Source of the DNA: Elgaria multicarinata webbii | Lineage: Eukaryota; Chordata; Lepidosauria; Squamata; Anguidae | Direction: 5' to 3' | Length of the DNA: 64,000 nt | Assembly (NCBI RefSeq): GCF_023053635.1 | Contig: NC_086172.1 | Span: 53,982,001-54,046,000, forward strand | Part shown: one piece after another, positions 34,203-45,093 of the stretch | How the letters are laid out: the number at the start of each line of letters is the position of its first letter | Numbering within the stretch: position 1 is the first letter of the stretch | Translations under genes and position numbers: made by a program | The notes under the pieces: generated by a model | Database searches by the model: none | What the model was told of the DNA's origin: nothing | What the model saw: only the letters and a program-made list of their open reading frames with translations

Positions 34203-35844
34203 TAAAAGGAGGCATTGCAGAATCAGTTTCAGGATTCATCTGAAGGCTCAAAAACTCAACAATACCAAAGAGTAGATGACAAACTGAAGCCTGCATTAGG
34301 CAAAGATCAGCTTTGTATTCAGGAATGGCTTTAAAGGGAGTACCACAGGATTGGTGGTTGAGCTGACAGTGAAGAAAATATCCATATCGATGTTATGGCA
34401 TCTATACTTCAGTCCTTCTTAAAGGAACTCACTAGAGCTGAATCTAGACAGGCAGGAGAATGAGATGGAAGAGTGGACTGCACCACTTTGAACCATGTGG
34501 GATTCCACTCCTGGATGCTCTTCTATGGCTGTTGTTTCTAAGCCCTGCAAAGATAAATTTAGCACAACAGGAAGAATGAATCTAGGAGAGCCCTTTGCCT
34601 GATACGCTGGTTTTCCAGACTGGGACAATTGTGGGCAAGTAGACAAGGTTTAACCTTTCCTCCCAGCCTCTTTTTCTCCCAAAATTCACGCCCCACAACC
34701 ACCCTGGGGACTAAAAAGGGAAAACCTCCATTGGCACCTATAGAGGGTTTTTTCCTTCTTCTTTTAGTTCCAGGGACGGGGCGGGGGGGATGAATTTTTG
34801 AAAAGAGTGGCTGGTTGAGAAGGTTTAAACCCATGTGCATTGGTCCCAATCCCGAATGAGCTCCTGCACAGTTCCAAAATGGTGGGAATCAACTGCATGC
34901 TAAGGATTTAACACCGCATGTGATTTAACTCACAGTCCTAGGTTTTTAGCAGTACAAGTTCTGGGCAGTTCATTACCTTAGACTTAGAAGAACACCCAGA
35001 AGTTTTCAAAATGGTTAAGGGTTACGTACTAAAGGGATTCCTGACAACCTGCATGTATGTTTCCAGCATATATATGTGCTTTAAAATCCACATGCAAAAA
35101 TACTCAATTTTTGTACAGGCATTTAGACCATAAACAGAGATCTTCCTAGCTCATGGATTTATAATTGAACAAGGCATATCCTAATGTACAAGCCCTGGAT
35201 ACTGAAATGTAAAGCAGCATGTGAACATGCAGACTGGAGGTAATCCAGAAGGTCAGTAAAGCACAGGAATTAATGAGATCACAAAGTAAAATATATGGTA
35301 TCATTTCTAAAGTCCACAGCTGGAGTTGGGCTGTCATACAGGTTGTATTTGCACTAAAAGCTAAGGAACATTTATTTCTCTTGAGTGTGTCTCAGAGAAG
35401 GTTTTGCTTACATGCTCCAAGTCTAATTGACCATCATATTTATGGTTCAAGAGAAATGTTCCCTAGGATCAGATTAGCTTGGAGATCTCTAGCTTTCCCC
35501 TAAAGTCTTTTATGTCTCTAGCATAATGCATTTGGTCTGTCCTGCTCTCTCTGCATAGTCTCAATGGTGTTAAAAATGTTTTATGGTGATGATTATAAAG
35601 AAATTTGCATTCATGACAGTTGCTGGAGTGCATTTCCCTTCCAATTGAATTGTTCAGTGATATCATATTGCTACAAGCCATTATACCATGTTATGAAGAA
35701 ATGGCTCTCCTTTTTGTCTTTGATATGGCCTAGTCATTGATGGGGGACAATGGGCATTACTGGCCAATTTGTCAAAAACCACCTTGGTAGGTTGACAATA
35801 TAAACCCAACCAGCCCCCCACCAGTCTCTTTACCTGAATCCGTT
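34203..35844. other. Intergenic, no feature seen
   Basis: No gene or known repeat in this unique sequence. Confidence 0.45.
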
Positions 35845-35980
35845 GTCCGCCACCGCCCTTGCATCTGGCGGCTTCCACTGCCACCAACGCATAAGACAGG
35901 AAGTAGGCCGCGCAGCCTACTTCCTGTCTTATGTGTCGGCAGCAGTGGAAGCCACGAGACATGAAGGCAGCGGCGGCAGA
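35845..35980. repeat. Long palindrome without a spacer
   Basis: The 42-base arms 35870-35911 and 35912-35953 meet directly at the centre, sharing ATAAGACAGGAAGTAGGC and its inverse with only a few mismatches. Weaker pairing extends to about 35845 and 35980. A TTTACCTG lies just outside (35829). It looks like a palindromic transposon core. The minus and plus open frames here are shadows of it. Confidence 0.85.
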
Positions 35981-37412
35981 GCTCCCCCCATGTAGATTGC
36001 CTGACCACTACTATTCTACTTTTTGAAGAGGAATGGCTTTGACATGTACACACACACAAACACATATAATCACTTAAGTGGGGGAAAGTCAGTTGGAAAC
36101 CTACATGTAGCTTACAGCTTAAGTCCCATCACTAAAAGTCCCTAGTTTGGAAGTGCCCACAGTTTGGAAGCACCCCCTGTTCTCAGCTTGTTCTCTTCTT
36201 TTGTCCAATTTCTTTCTCCCTACACAGTTTTGCTTTAAAGCTCCACCCATTTCAGCTCATTTTGTCTCCTCTCTATTTCCCTGCAGGCCACATTTCAAGC
36301 TGTCCTTCTATTTCCCTGTTCTCCCCTGACCCTGGGAAAGCTTTGCGAGGAAGAAGCTAGGCAGATCCTGTTGCAAGAAACTAGCCAAGGTGATGAGGAT
36401 ACGTCCAGTGTCTCCACAAAGAGTTATATTTCTGTAGCCTAACAGTTGTGTAAACATAAAGGCTTGGATCCTAAGTGTCCTTTCTGTGAATGGAAGAGCT
36501 CCTTCTTTTTGCAGAATGGTCTGAAATCCAACAGAAGCTTTCACTGGTGGAAGTCAATTTTCACCCCGTCCCATTGTTCCACAATATTTCCCAAATATCT
36601 GGAGCAGATTTTAAGAGGGATAGGAGGCTGCAGGAGGAAGAGGAGGTTAATCAGTAAACAAAAATCCCCCCTTCCATCAGTGTCCCATGAACAGACTTCT
36701 GCTTATAGAAAGCCAGAATCAAAGCTAGTTTATAAAAATATGCATCATACTTTTCAGGTCATACATTAAGAACAACTTTCATGAGACATCGGCATATTGA
36801 ATTTCTTTTTTTGGCTAAGGTATATATGTTGATGGACAAAAAACCCAGGGAATTTCACAAGTATGTAATTTGAAGGGAGGGTTTAGAGATCTTTAGCAAC
36901 TGTTGAAATGATCAAAATATCCAGATGGAAACTGCAAGCTTTGAGGAATTAAGAATATCCTTTCACACTGCAAATGACTGCAGGCCATGAGCCAAACTGC
37001 CTCACTAGAAATACTCAGATGAGAAGGACAATCCCATTTGCCTTTGCTGTTTATCCAATTTAAATCTGTAAGAGTTAAGGCCAAGGTGAATTATTTACAG
37101 ATTTTTGGATGGCCACCCTCCATTACTATGAATGAGTGGACTAGCGTATCATGCAGTCAATAACCATAACAAAATGCACTTGTAGTTAGAATGTAAGCGA
37201 GGTTTCTCTTGCTGTCAGCTCTCAAAATACTCGTGCATGGACAACAAATCTTTTTCAAGGAAACCATCTGCTTAATTATATAATTACAATTGTGTTGTGA
37301 TAGCATTCTGTGCTCTTTTGTCAGAATGCTGAACCCTGGAACCAGAATGTAAATCCTTGAACAGAATATATACCCACGCTCAAAAGGATTCACCTAACGC
37401 AATCACTCTCTG
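35981..37412. other. Intergenic, no feature seen
   Basis: No gene or recognised repeat. Confidence 0.45.
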
Positions 37413-37653
37413 GCCCAGTTCATATGATCACCACAGCTTAAACAAGTCACGGTGGCTTGTTTAAGCTGCAGCACATTCTGAACATCATTTGTCTAATCAC
37501 CTGCCTGGACACAGCTTGTCATGTCATCTGAACCCTGTGGCATGGCTTGTTTGAGGGGAAACAACCCTCAAATAACTATGGATTATTTCAAGGTTGTTAA
37601 GCTACGGCTTAACCTAGCCACTTGTATAAGCTGCTGTGATTGTGCAAACTGGA
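37413..37653. mobile_element. Palindromic MITE, relative of the 32549 family
   Basis: CCAGTTCATATGATCACCAC-AGCTTAAACAAG at the left is inverse to TATAAGCTGCTGTGATTGTG-CAAACTGG at the right. Internal GCTTGTTTAAGCTGCAGC and AAGCTACGGCTTAACC are smaller palindromes. Confidence 0.65.
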
Positions 37654-38080
37654 GCACTTTTCCACGCTCAATAGGTCAGAAACGTTATTTCTAATGACAT
37701 CAATTATCCTTCCAGCCATCACAATCCAAGACCTGATTCACATGAGCAGTTTTATGTGACAGACAATAAGACTGTAGATTTTAGTATGTTGAACCAGTCT
37801 TTTGAATACGCTGATTTATTCATATTTTCAGATCCTGAATATTCACAAGCCAAGGCCAACCTAACAAAGTTGCAAGAAGAAAAAATTAAACTAGGTTCAC
37901 TACGGCACCAATATGTCCCCAAAATATTATATGAATTAGCCTGACCTTCCTCTACTTCAGAATCTTAAGAGGTTTCTGTATTTGACTCTAAGATCACCTT
38001 TCATTTGTCTTTTTCATATATTTTCTTTATTTTGAAGTTTTGTATTTTTTTTTCGTATTTAGGATACACAAAACAAGGTA
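37654..38080. other. Intergenic; small unexplained open frame
   Basis: The frame 37756-37944 (62 codons) includes FSDPEYSQAKANLTKLQEEK. It has a coil-like composition but no homologue I can name. It lies just before an L2 tail and is not called a gene. Confidence 0.35.
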
Positions 38081-38081
38081 A

Positions 38082-38155
38082 AGAAACAACTGCCCAGAGA
38101 GCTTCGGCTATGGGGCAGTATATAAATGTAATGATGATGATGATGATAATAATGT
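38082..38155 (+). repeat. L2 3' tail with (ATG)n end
   Basis: CCCAGAGAGCTTCGGCTATG GGGCAGTATATAAATG followed by (ATG)n/(ATA)n. Only the terminal segment is present; compare 25283 and 50174. Confidence 0.8.
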
Positions 38156-38570
38156 GTGTTTGCAAAAACTTACATTCTAATACTTCTAACTGCTGATTTT
38201 ATTACGTTAAACTAATCTGCTATTTTAACATTGTTTTGTACATGTTTTCAATTTTTTTACAAAGCAATCCTATGCTCAAAATATGCAGATTTGAGGGGTT
38301 ATAATCTGGTTTGTCACCTGTGCAGCAATATTTAAGAAATTTGCATTTTCACCAGCAAACTGGTCTAGGAAAGACACCATGCAGCAAAGGAAATCCACAT
38401 ATGGAAGCAGAGTTTTGCATATAGAAGCACTGTATACACAGATGGGCATCTTTACACACATTCAAATCTGCATCCAGATGCTTATCTAGAAGGATTCATT
38501 GACCTGGCTGGATGACTACTTTGATACAATGGGAATGTGTACCTACATTCCAAGCCACAAATTATGGCAG

Positions 38571-38571
<1 letters not shown>

Positions 38572-38613
<42 letters not shown>

Positions 38614-38640
38614 GCACCATCAGTGTACATGACATATGCT
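38572..38640 (-). repeat. (TTA)n tract and LINE tail remnant
   Basis: (ATT)n at about 38572-38613, then AGCACCATCAGTGTACATG, the inverse ending of the LINE family described at 352-505. Confidence 0.7.
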
Positions 38641-39120
38641 TAGTTCTGCATGACTAAGAGTGGATTGTGACCATTTTCTTAACATACTGTACGATAGAGT
38701 ATTTGCATGATTTACAGAAAGATTTTTATATAATGTGAACATTTGAAGTACAACTAAAAATTCTCTTTGCAACCCAACATTTCTGTGGTCATGAAGGATG
38801 TGTTATATGATCCTAAATACATGGTGATACGTTCTAAATTCTGACAAAAAAACTCTTATTTGGCTTTATCACCTCTCAGAAGAGCTGTAGCTCTTATGCA
38901 GAAGCTTGCCAATGAAAACATTTCATGCATTTTCTCAACATTTGGAAGAGAAGGTGCTTAATATTTTTAGCGGTATTTATTCTGAGACTCATTCTGATGA
39001 AATGAAGCAGTCAGTGAGGAAAGATAAAAAATGTAACAGTGAGTGTTCCGGGGCTGTTGTTTCCACTTATCTTGTGCCTCATAAAGTTCTGAAGTGTTAA
39101 TACCAATAAGAATTTAGTTT
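38641..39120. other. Intergenic, no feature seen
   Basis: No gene or recognised repeat. Confidence 0.45.
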
Positions 39121-39128
39121 TTTTTTAG

Positions 39129-39192
<64 letters not shown>

Positions 39193-39262
39193 TCTTACCT
39201 GCCTCTCCCTTTGGATCGAGGTGGGGAACAATAATAAATAAATAAATAAATAAATAAAATAT
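39121..39262 (-). repeat. L2 3' tail with compound microsatellites
   Basis: (TCA)n (39129-39163) runs into (TTA)n (to 39191), then TTACCTGCCTCTCCCTTTGG ATCGAGGTGGGGAAC and (AATA)n at 39229-39258. It is the inverse L2 tail of the 33757 subfamily. Confidence 0.8.
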
Positions 39263-39339
39263 TCCACACGAGATTATGATGACAACTAAGTTCCACAACT
39301 TTGGCTGATGAATTATCTTAGCACTATCTCTCAATACAG

Positions 39340-39511
39340 GGGCAGGACAGAGGGAAGGACCTGTGGTCCAAAGACATGGTCTGAAGATACATGAAGTAGC
39401 TACCTTGCTGAAGCTAAACAGGTCTGGGTATGGTCAGTGCTTAGAGGGGAGACAATCTAGCAACTACTTGTAGCCACCTTGAGTTCCACAACTGAAGAAA
39501 AGTGGGATATA

Positions 39512-39556
<45 letters not shown>
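39340..39556 (+). mobile_element. 5S rRNA-derived SINE
   Basis: GAAGCTAAACAGGTCTGGG (39410-39428) and TTAGAGGGGAGAC (39441-39453) match the A box, intermediate element and C box of 5S rRNA (GAAGCTAAGCAGGGTCGGG and TTGGATGGGAGAC), the internal Pol III promoter. The 3' end, CCACCTTGAGTTCC then AAAGTGGGATATAAATA, is LINE-like and leads into (AAT)n at 39511-39556. This is a retrotransposed SINE, not a 5S gene. Confidence 0.82.
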
Positions 39557-39639
39557 TTCATGTAACTATACTCTTGGTTTGTTTCTTTCAGAGAAAGGGA
39601 GGCTTTATGGTGCTTGACAGATCCTGTCTCTTCCTACAA

Positions 39640-39888
39640 ACAGAATTTATTTTTTTTATTTTAAACACTTAAATCCTGCCTATTTCCCTGAGGGGAAACT
39701 CAAGATGGTGAACAAATTCAAGCATCTCAATTCTTAAGATACCTTAATCTTAAAAAGCCAAATTAATAAACAATCATTCATTAGATCAGCAGTCATTAAA
39801 CACAAGGGCTATAAAAACACACACCAAGGGCTACTAAAACTTTTAACTAAAAGTCTTCTTAAAGAGCCATGTTTTTACATACACCTAA
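39640..39888 (-). mobile_element. Probable L2 3' fragment, minus strand
   Basis: CCTGCCTATTTCCCTGAGGGG and AAGTCTTCTTAAAGAGCCATG-TTTTTA resemble the inverse of L2 3'UTR/ORF end sequences. Diverged, with no clear frame. Confidence 0.45.
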
Positions 39889-40375
39889 AATAATAATAAT
39901 AATAATACATTATTTATTTAGAATATTTATATACCGCTCCCCATTGAAAAATTTCGGAGCGGTGTACAAGATAAAATGAAAAATAAAAACAGAATAAAAC
40001 AGTTAAAACAAAATTTAAAAGAAGCAAAAACAGATTCAAGGCTGCTTATTAAGGAAAGGCTTCTTGGAATAAAGATGTTTTCAGGAGGTGCCAAAAGGAG
40101 TACAAGGTTGGCGCCTGCCTGACCTCCAGAGGCAGGGAATTCCACAGGAGGGGAGCCACCACGCTGAAGGCTCTTCCCCTGGTGGACTCCGACTGGAGGA
40201 TGGATCTATGTGGGACCACCAGGAGCAGGCCCTCGGATGACCTCAGTGACCGGGCAGGTTGGTAAAGGAGAAGGCGCTCTCTCAGGTATCCTGGTCCCAA
40301 GTTGTTTAGGGCTTTGTACACAAGTACAAGAACCTTAAACCTGGCCCGGTAGCGAATAGTCAGCCAGTGCAAATA
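39889..40375 (-). mobile_element. L2 LINE 3' end, minus strand (open ORF2 C-terminus)
   Basis: The minus frame 40372-40049 reads FKVLVLVYKALNNLGPGYLR, then LRSSEGLLLVVPHRS, then RAFSVVAPLLWNSLPLEVRQ and LKTSLFQEAF: an uninterrupted L2 ORF2 C-terminus. The 3'UTR contains the inverse of TTTATATACCGCTCCCC, and an (AAT)n tail lies at 39888-39907. Confidence 0.92.
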
Positions 40376-40382
40376 ATAATAA

Positions 40383-40900
40383 TAATTTTAAAAAATTATT
40401 TATTACCTGCCTCTCCCTCTGGATCGAGGCAGGGAACAACACCAAACACAATATAAGACATAAAATTGGTTAAAAGAGCATATAAAACCAATACAATAGT
40501 ACCATGTCACACCTGACAAATCTGTTAAGAGAGCATTCCACAAGCCTGGTGCAACTAAAGTGAAGGATCTAGAGCTTGTGGCTGCCCGTCTAGCTTCATG
40601 AATCTGGGGTTCCTGAAGTAGTGCCTCAAATGACGTGGAGTATGGAGGGATGAAAATATGGAAGAATGCAGTCCTTAAGTTGTTTAGAGCTGTAAAGATT
40701 AATACCAGCACCCTGAATTGAGTCTAGAAACAAAATGGCATACAATTCATAGGTATATGATCAAAACACCTAGCTTCTTCCAGCAACCTCACTACTGTAT
40801 TTTGCACAAATTGTAGTTTCCAAACATTTTTAAAGGGCAACCCCCCCCCCACCCCCAAAACAAGGCATGTTACTGTAGACTAAGCTGGAGGTAAGTAGGA
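40383..40900 (-). mobile_element. Second L2 LINE 3' end, minus strand, head-to-tail with the first
   Basis: The tail TTATTTATTACCTGCCTCTC is followed by an inverse L2 ORF2 C-terminus on the minus strand (LVLIFTALNNLRTAFFHIF, TSSRSFTLVAPGLWNALLTD). It belongs to a different subfamily from 39889 and is more decayed. (C)n near 40850. Confidence 0.85.
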
Positions 40901-40953
40901 CACAAATGACTGTGGGAAGGCCTATCTTTGTCATGAATGGTCATAGCTGGACT

Positions 40954-41060
40954 TAGGGTGACCAACTGTCAGGATTTCCCAGGATTTGTCCTGGTTTTTG
41001 TTTTTCTGTCTTGAGTGTTGGGGGATTTTCTGTAACTTTCTATAATGTCCTGGAAAGACA
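40954..41060. mobile_element. TA-MITE left-end fragment
   Basis: TTAGGGTGACCAACTGTCAGG followed by CCAGGATTTGTCCTGG resembles the left end of the 27481 element. The right end is not identified; the element may extend to about 41290. Confidence 0.45.
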
Positions 41061-42187
41061 TGTTTTCCCCTTTAAGGCCACCATTAGCGTGGTGGGAGGG
41101 AATGGAGCTGCATTATTTCTGGAGCCATGTCATTTCCCTCCCAATGCTCCAATCAGGGTCTTAAATGGGTAAGCGTGTAATTCCTCGACATGATAGAAAC
41201 TGCCCCAATTGGATGACACACTTCCCCCTCCTCCACTCCAATTGGGGCCTTTAAGGTGGTGCAAGGAGGTGAATGCCCCAGAAAGCCACTTTCCCAACAC
41301 CCTTCACTGGGTGTCCACCTTTTTGGTTTCCCAAAAGGCTCATAAAGGCTATAATTTGAAACTGGGAGATAGTTATTTGGATGTGAAAAGTCCAAACACA
41401 CTCCCCATGCACACAGCCCACACCACCACTTCTTTCAATATCCTAGGTATATGTTCCTCCCCATAGGAAGAATTCACTGCTTCACAGACCCAAGTCTGTG
41501 CATCTGACCATATTGATTTCACAAGCCAAGATTGCCAAGGGTCAAGCACACAAGTGGTTAGTTTCCCTTCTCCAAGGATTCAGTCCACATCTTAAGTGCT
41601 AATGAGGTGAAAGGTGTCAAATAAAACAAGAAATATTGAGTCTCTAGCCTGTTCCAGAATCACTACCACAAACTTCAACTACTACAACAAACACATCTAA
41701 GTGGTTCTGAGCAATTCTATCTACAAAATGAGCAATTCGATCTGCAAAATGCTTTGCAAACAAGTCACAATGGCCTTCCGAGTAATGTTCTGATTCTGTC
41801 TGTTGGCCAAGCAGTAAAAGGCCCTTCATCACATAGAACAACTCTGTTGGACAATATCGAGCAGATGCAACAGTGGAGGAAAAATAAGACTTCTTTGCCA
41901 CTATCAGTGCCCTCAGCATAGGTCTGATAATGAGCTCTTGGCTGTGTTCAGTCAGACTCAGTATATGTTTTCCTCCACCATCACTATAGATTAGATAGAC
42001 CCGAAGTACTGATTCTTTTTCCATTAAGCCATTATATCCCTGAAATGAGCAAATTTATAGAGGTATTATAAAGTATTCTTGTTTTCAGTCCAGCTGAAAA
42101 TTTGGCTTCAAGAAATAAAAATGCATGTGACAGCCACAACTTCAGGTATTTAAATTCATATCTGCCCCAATCATGTAAAAAAAGCAG
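41061..42187. other. Intergenic, no gene supported
   Basis: A minus-strand open frame at 41644-42024 (126 codons) includes KHILSLTEHSQELIIRPMLR but shows no known domain or splice context. Nothing else seen. Confidence 0.4.
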
Positions 42188-42303
42188 TTTAAGGCACACT
42201 TAGACAGAAAAAAAATCCTACAACTCCCAACATCCTCTAGCCAGTATGGTTTCCCAGGGCATGCAGGACTTTTTTCTGTCTAAACACGCATAGGATCGTA
42301 TCC
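42188..42303. mobile_element. Palindromic MITE, TTTAGACAGAAAAAAGTCCT family
   Basis: The left half CTTAGACAGAAAAAAAATCC-TACAACTCCCAACATCC is inverse to the right half GGACTTTTTTCTGTCTAAAC-ACGCATAGGATCG. A second copy is at 54963-55075. Confidence 0.7.
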
Positions 42304-43104
42304 TTAAAAAGCAAATGTGTCATATGGCCTGGTAACAACTAACTTGTGGTCTCTCCCCATATATCAACTTTTCCCCTCAGCTGGGTTCTGATACCAGAAG
42401 TGAGACTAGTTGGCAGAAAAAAATCTTGGGGTGAAGGACTGCAGGGATGTAAGTGACAGCTAGAGCCCCACTTCTACCCCTATACACATACACACACCTT
42501 CCACTTCCTCAGTGACTGGGGAAGATGTAGCTTTAAACACATTGAGTTGCTACTTTTTGAAAGTTGTTGGAAACTTGTCTGGCCAAGGAGCTCTGTATAA
42601 CTTGGAACACTTGTGGTCTTTCACCAACAAAATGGGGTTCACTTCCGGACGACAGCAATCATCCTTACCATATTCCATATGCTATGACTTCTATACAAAC
42701 AAAGAACCAGAGAACTGTTCAATCCCCTCTGCTTAATTTCAGAAACAATTAGTTACAGGCCAACCAGCACAGCCCTTGCTGAGCATACTCCAGAGACTTC
42801 TCTAAACCTCAGTAAGAAGACCACAAGGGAAAAGTAAATTCAGAAGGAAAGGGTATGTGTGTGTTTTTCTAGGACAGCAAGAGACACAAAGCAGACATGC
42901 ATGTAGTACTGATGTTCCAGTCAGAGTGACCTTTCAAGCTATAGTCAAGCCATCAAACTTTAATAAGGTAATCTGTTCATACACAGGATAGGAATTGATT
43001 CTATTTTAGTATGACAAGTTTTCACAAGGGACCATCTAAAAAGAGAAAAAAGAAGTGGTCCCCAAATACCACAGCTTGAACGTGTGTAGCTGCTTGAAAC
43101 CAAG
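42304..43104. other. Intergenic, no feature seen
   Basis: No gene or recognised repeat. Confidence 0.45.
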
Positions 43105-43262
43105 AAAGACTGTTGGTTCACCTAGTCCAATAGAGTAACTCTCTAAAATTTCACACTGAGGATTTTCGCAGCCCTGCAACTTGCAACCTCTTTTATCTGG
43201 AGATACCAAGAACTGAACCCAGGATCTGCCATATGGAAAGCAGGTGCCCCTGCTACTGAGCT
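43105..43262 (-). mobile_element. tRNA-Ala-derived SINE, minus strand (old copy)
   Basis: GGAGATACCAAGAACTGAAC (decayed B box), CCAGGATCTGCCATATGGAA and CTGCTACTGAGCTGAAG (A box, inverse of tRNA-like GCTCAGTAG) in the order seen at 23560-23650. Diverged. Confidence 0.6.
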
Positions 43263-43433
43263 GAAGACACGTTAAACCATGGCTTTAACCACAGTGAATA
43301 AGGCCTTTTGCTTTATTCACCATGGTTAAAGCTGTGGTTTAAGGTGTCTTCTGAACACAGCCTGGCTTCCTGGCTTAACCACCATGGTTAAAGCCATGGT
43401 TTAAAGTGTCTTCTGAATGGGGCCAAAGTCCCT
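43262..43433. mobile_element. Palindromic MITE with repeated TTTAAACCATGG-like arms
   Basis: GAAGACACGTTAAACCATGG, CACCATGGTTAAAGCTGTGG and CATGGTTAAAGCCATGGTTT with AGTGTCTTCTGAA at the end give several overlapping inverted repeats. It sits directly against the SINE at 43105-43262. Confidence 0.65.
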
Positions 43434-44280
43434 CCACTGATATGCTCCATTGGTCATGTGAAAAGTGTGGGTTGGATCCAGATGACGTTAGGGTCATTTA
43501 GGCCCCATTGAAATCAAAGTGAAAAGTTAATTATGCCTAACTTAAGTCACATTGATTTCATGACCAACATATCTGGATTCAACCCAATATAAATTACTGG
43601 TGAAAATCAGAGAAATCCTTAAATTGAAATGAGTGCTATATCATGGTATGTTTTATGCAGTTAAGTGAATTGTGTGTGTTCTTCCCTGTGCTGTTTATAT
43701 GTATTATATGTATAACAAAGATTACCTTGGATTGGAGAACTCACTCAGTCCTAGAAGCCACAATGGAATTTATCATGAATCGGAAAACCGAGCTCATTCG
43801 TGTAGCTATATTAACATAATTGCAAAGCATAACAATTAACTTGTTTGGAATTGCGATAACTCCCTTCTTTTTTCCAATTAATGGCCTTGTCCAATGAGCC
43901 ACTGCACAGAAGAATGTGTATTTTGATTGCACAGTACAATAGTAGGCTTGCTTGTACAAAAGCCCATTGCTAAATTTGCTAAGGAGAGAGAAGAATTTTA
44001 ATCCGATGTGGTCCCATCAAGCCTGCATGTTTAGCTAATTGTACACAAATGCTACAAGATACTACTGGAGATCGTTAATAAATAGTGATGGGTATATTGT
44101 GCCCTGAGACACTGAGATTCCTACAAACTAAATCCAGTTCTGAAATACAATAAACTTCTGGTATTATGGTCCTCCGTTGGCTGGAGTTGAGGTCTGTAGG
44201 TCATCTACAAAGTTTGTGCTATTTAGCCCCATTAACGTGCCTTTTGTGTGACAATCCAAATCTCCCCTGGCATCAGATTC
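43434..44280. other. Intergenic, no feature seen
   Basis: No gene or recognised repeat. Confidence 0.45.
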
Positions 44281-44463
44281 TTTTAAGACTTGATGCAGCC
44301 GCCATTGCAAAGCCATCCAGGGGGAAACCCTGGAAACTCTGCTCCAAAAAAGTCAGGCACTTACCACAACTTTTTTGGCAGTGGAGCCCATGGCGCGCCC
44401 TGATTGCCCACGCCTGTAAAAGTTTTTTTTTTTTTTAAAGGAGGGGAGGAGAGGAACAGGGCT

Positions 44464-44807
44464 GTTCCTCCCCCCCTTTCAAAATGTTATTAACTGTATC
44501 TCCACAGCTGCGCAGATACAGATAATAAAAATAAAAAGAAATGGGGAGGAACGTGCAGCCAGAGGGAGGAGAGGAGAGGTGGTTTGCACCGAGTCCCTGT
44601 CCCCTCTCCTCGCCTCCTCCCTCTGGCTGCCTGTTCCTCCCCCCAAATTATTTTTATTTTTATTATCTGTATCTGTGCAACTGCAGAGATACAGATAATA
44701 AAATAAAAAGGGGGAGGAACGGTTCCTTCCTCTCCTCCCCCCCCCCCCCCGGTTGTCATTTTTTACTTGCATTCCTTCCCGTGCAGATGTCGGGAAGGAA
44801 TGCAAGT
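44464..44807. repeat. Chain of four hairpins
   Basis: Hairpins lie at 44464-44552 (GTTCCTCC...GGAGGAAC), 44555-44630 (GCAGCCAGAGGGAGGAGA and inverse), 44633-44720 (GTTCCTCC...GGAGGAAC, CTGTATCT.../AGATACAG) and 44765-44807 (perfect 17-base arms ACTTGCATTCCTTCCCG). The first and third are direct repeats of each other about 169 bp apart. The overlapping open frames on both strands are products of this symmetry. Probably a palindromic DNA element; its outer ends were not found. Confidence 0.82.
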
Positions 44808-45013
44808 GCGGGCGCAAAGCGCCTCACGGCGCCAAAGCACCGCCATAAAGACGGGGGCCAGGTCAGGGGTAAATTCTAGTAGACATTATGGAGTTGGAAG
44901 GAGACGTTAACCTCACAGTTGCCATCAGGAATAGCTAGCCCTATGTTTCGTGCAATGTCTAGTTTGGCCCTCAAGAACTCAAGTTGTCTTACAGCAAGGA
45001 AAGGCTGGGTACA

Positions 45014-45093
45014 CATAAAATGCCACCTCTTGTGAACTAGCAATGATATCACTAGTGTTATTATTGCTGGTTTACAAGAGGTGGCATTTTATG
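45014..45093 (+). ncRNA. MicroRNA-precursor-like hairpin (candidate)
   Basis: The 31-nt arms 45014-45044 and 45063-45093 surround an 18-nt loop. As plus-strand RNA every position pairs, 29 Watson-Crick and two G-U, and four more pairs extend the base past one mismatch. On the minus strand the two wobble sites would be A-C mismatches, so the plus strand is favoured. The arms start CATAAAATGCCACCTCTTGT. No mature miRNA is recognised; a small MITE is an equally good explanation. Confidence 0.4.

Noticed and set aside
37756-37944. 62-codon frame with FSDPEYSQAKANLTKLQEEK
   Set aside because: No recognisable family, no splice sites that fit, and it neighbours an L2 tail; chance cannot be excluded.
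39395-39475. Possible 5S rRNA gene
   Set aside because: Only part of the 5S sequence is present, with several changes, a LINE-like 3' tail and (AAT)n; it is a SINE.
41644-42024. 126-codon minus-strand frame
   Set aside because: No motif, no matching splice signals and no neighbouring exon; probably chance.
44479-44879. Open frames of 89-112 codons on both strands
   Set aside because: Artefacts of the four-hairpin segment, low-complexity and mutually inverse.
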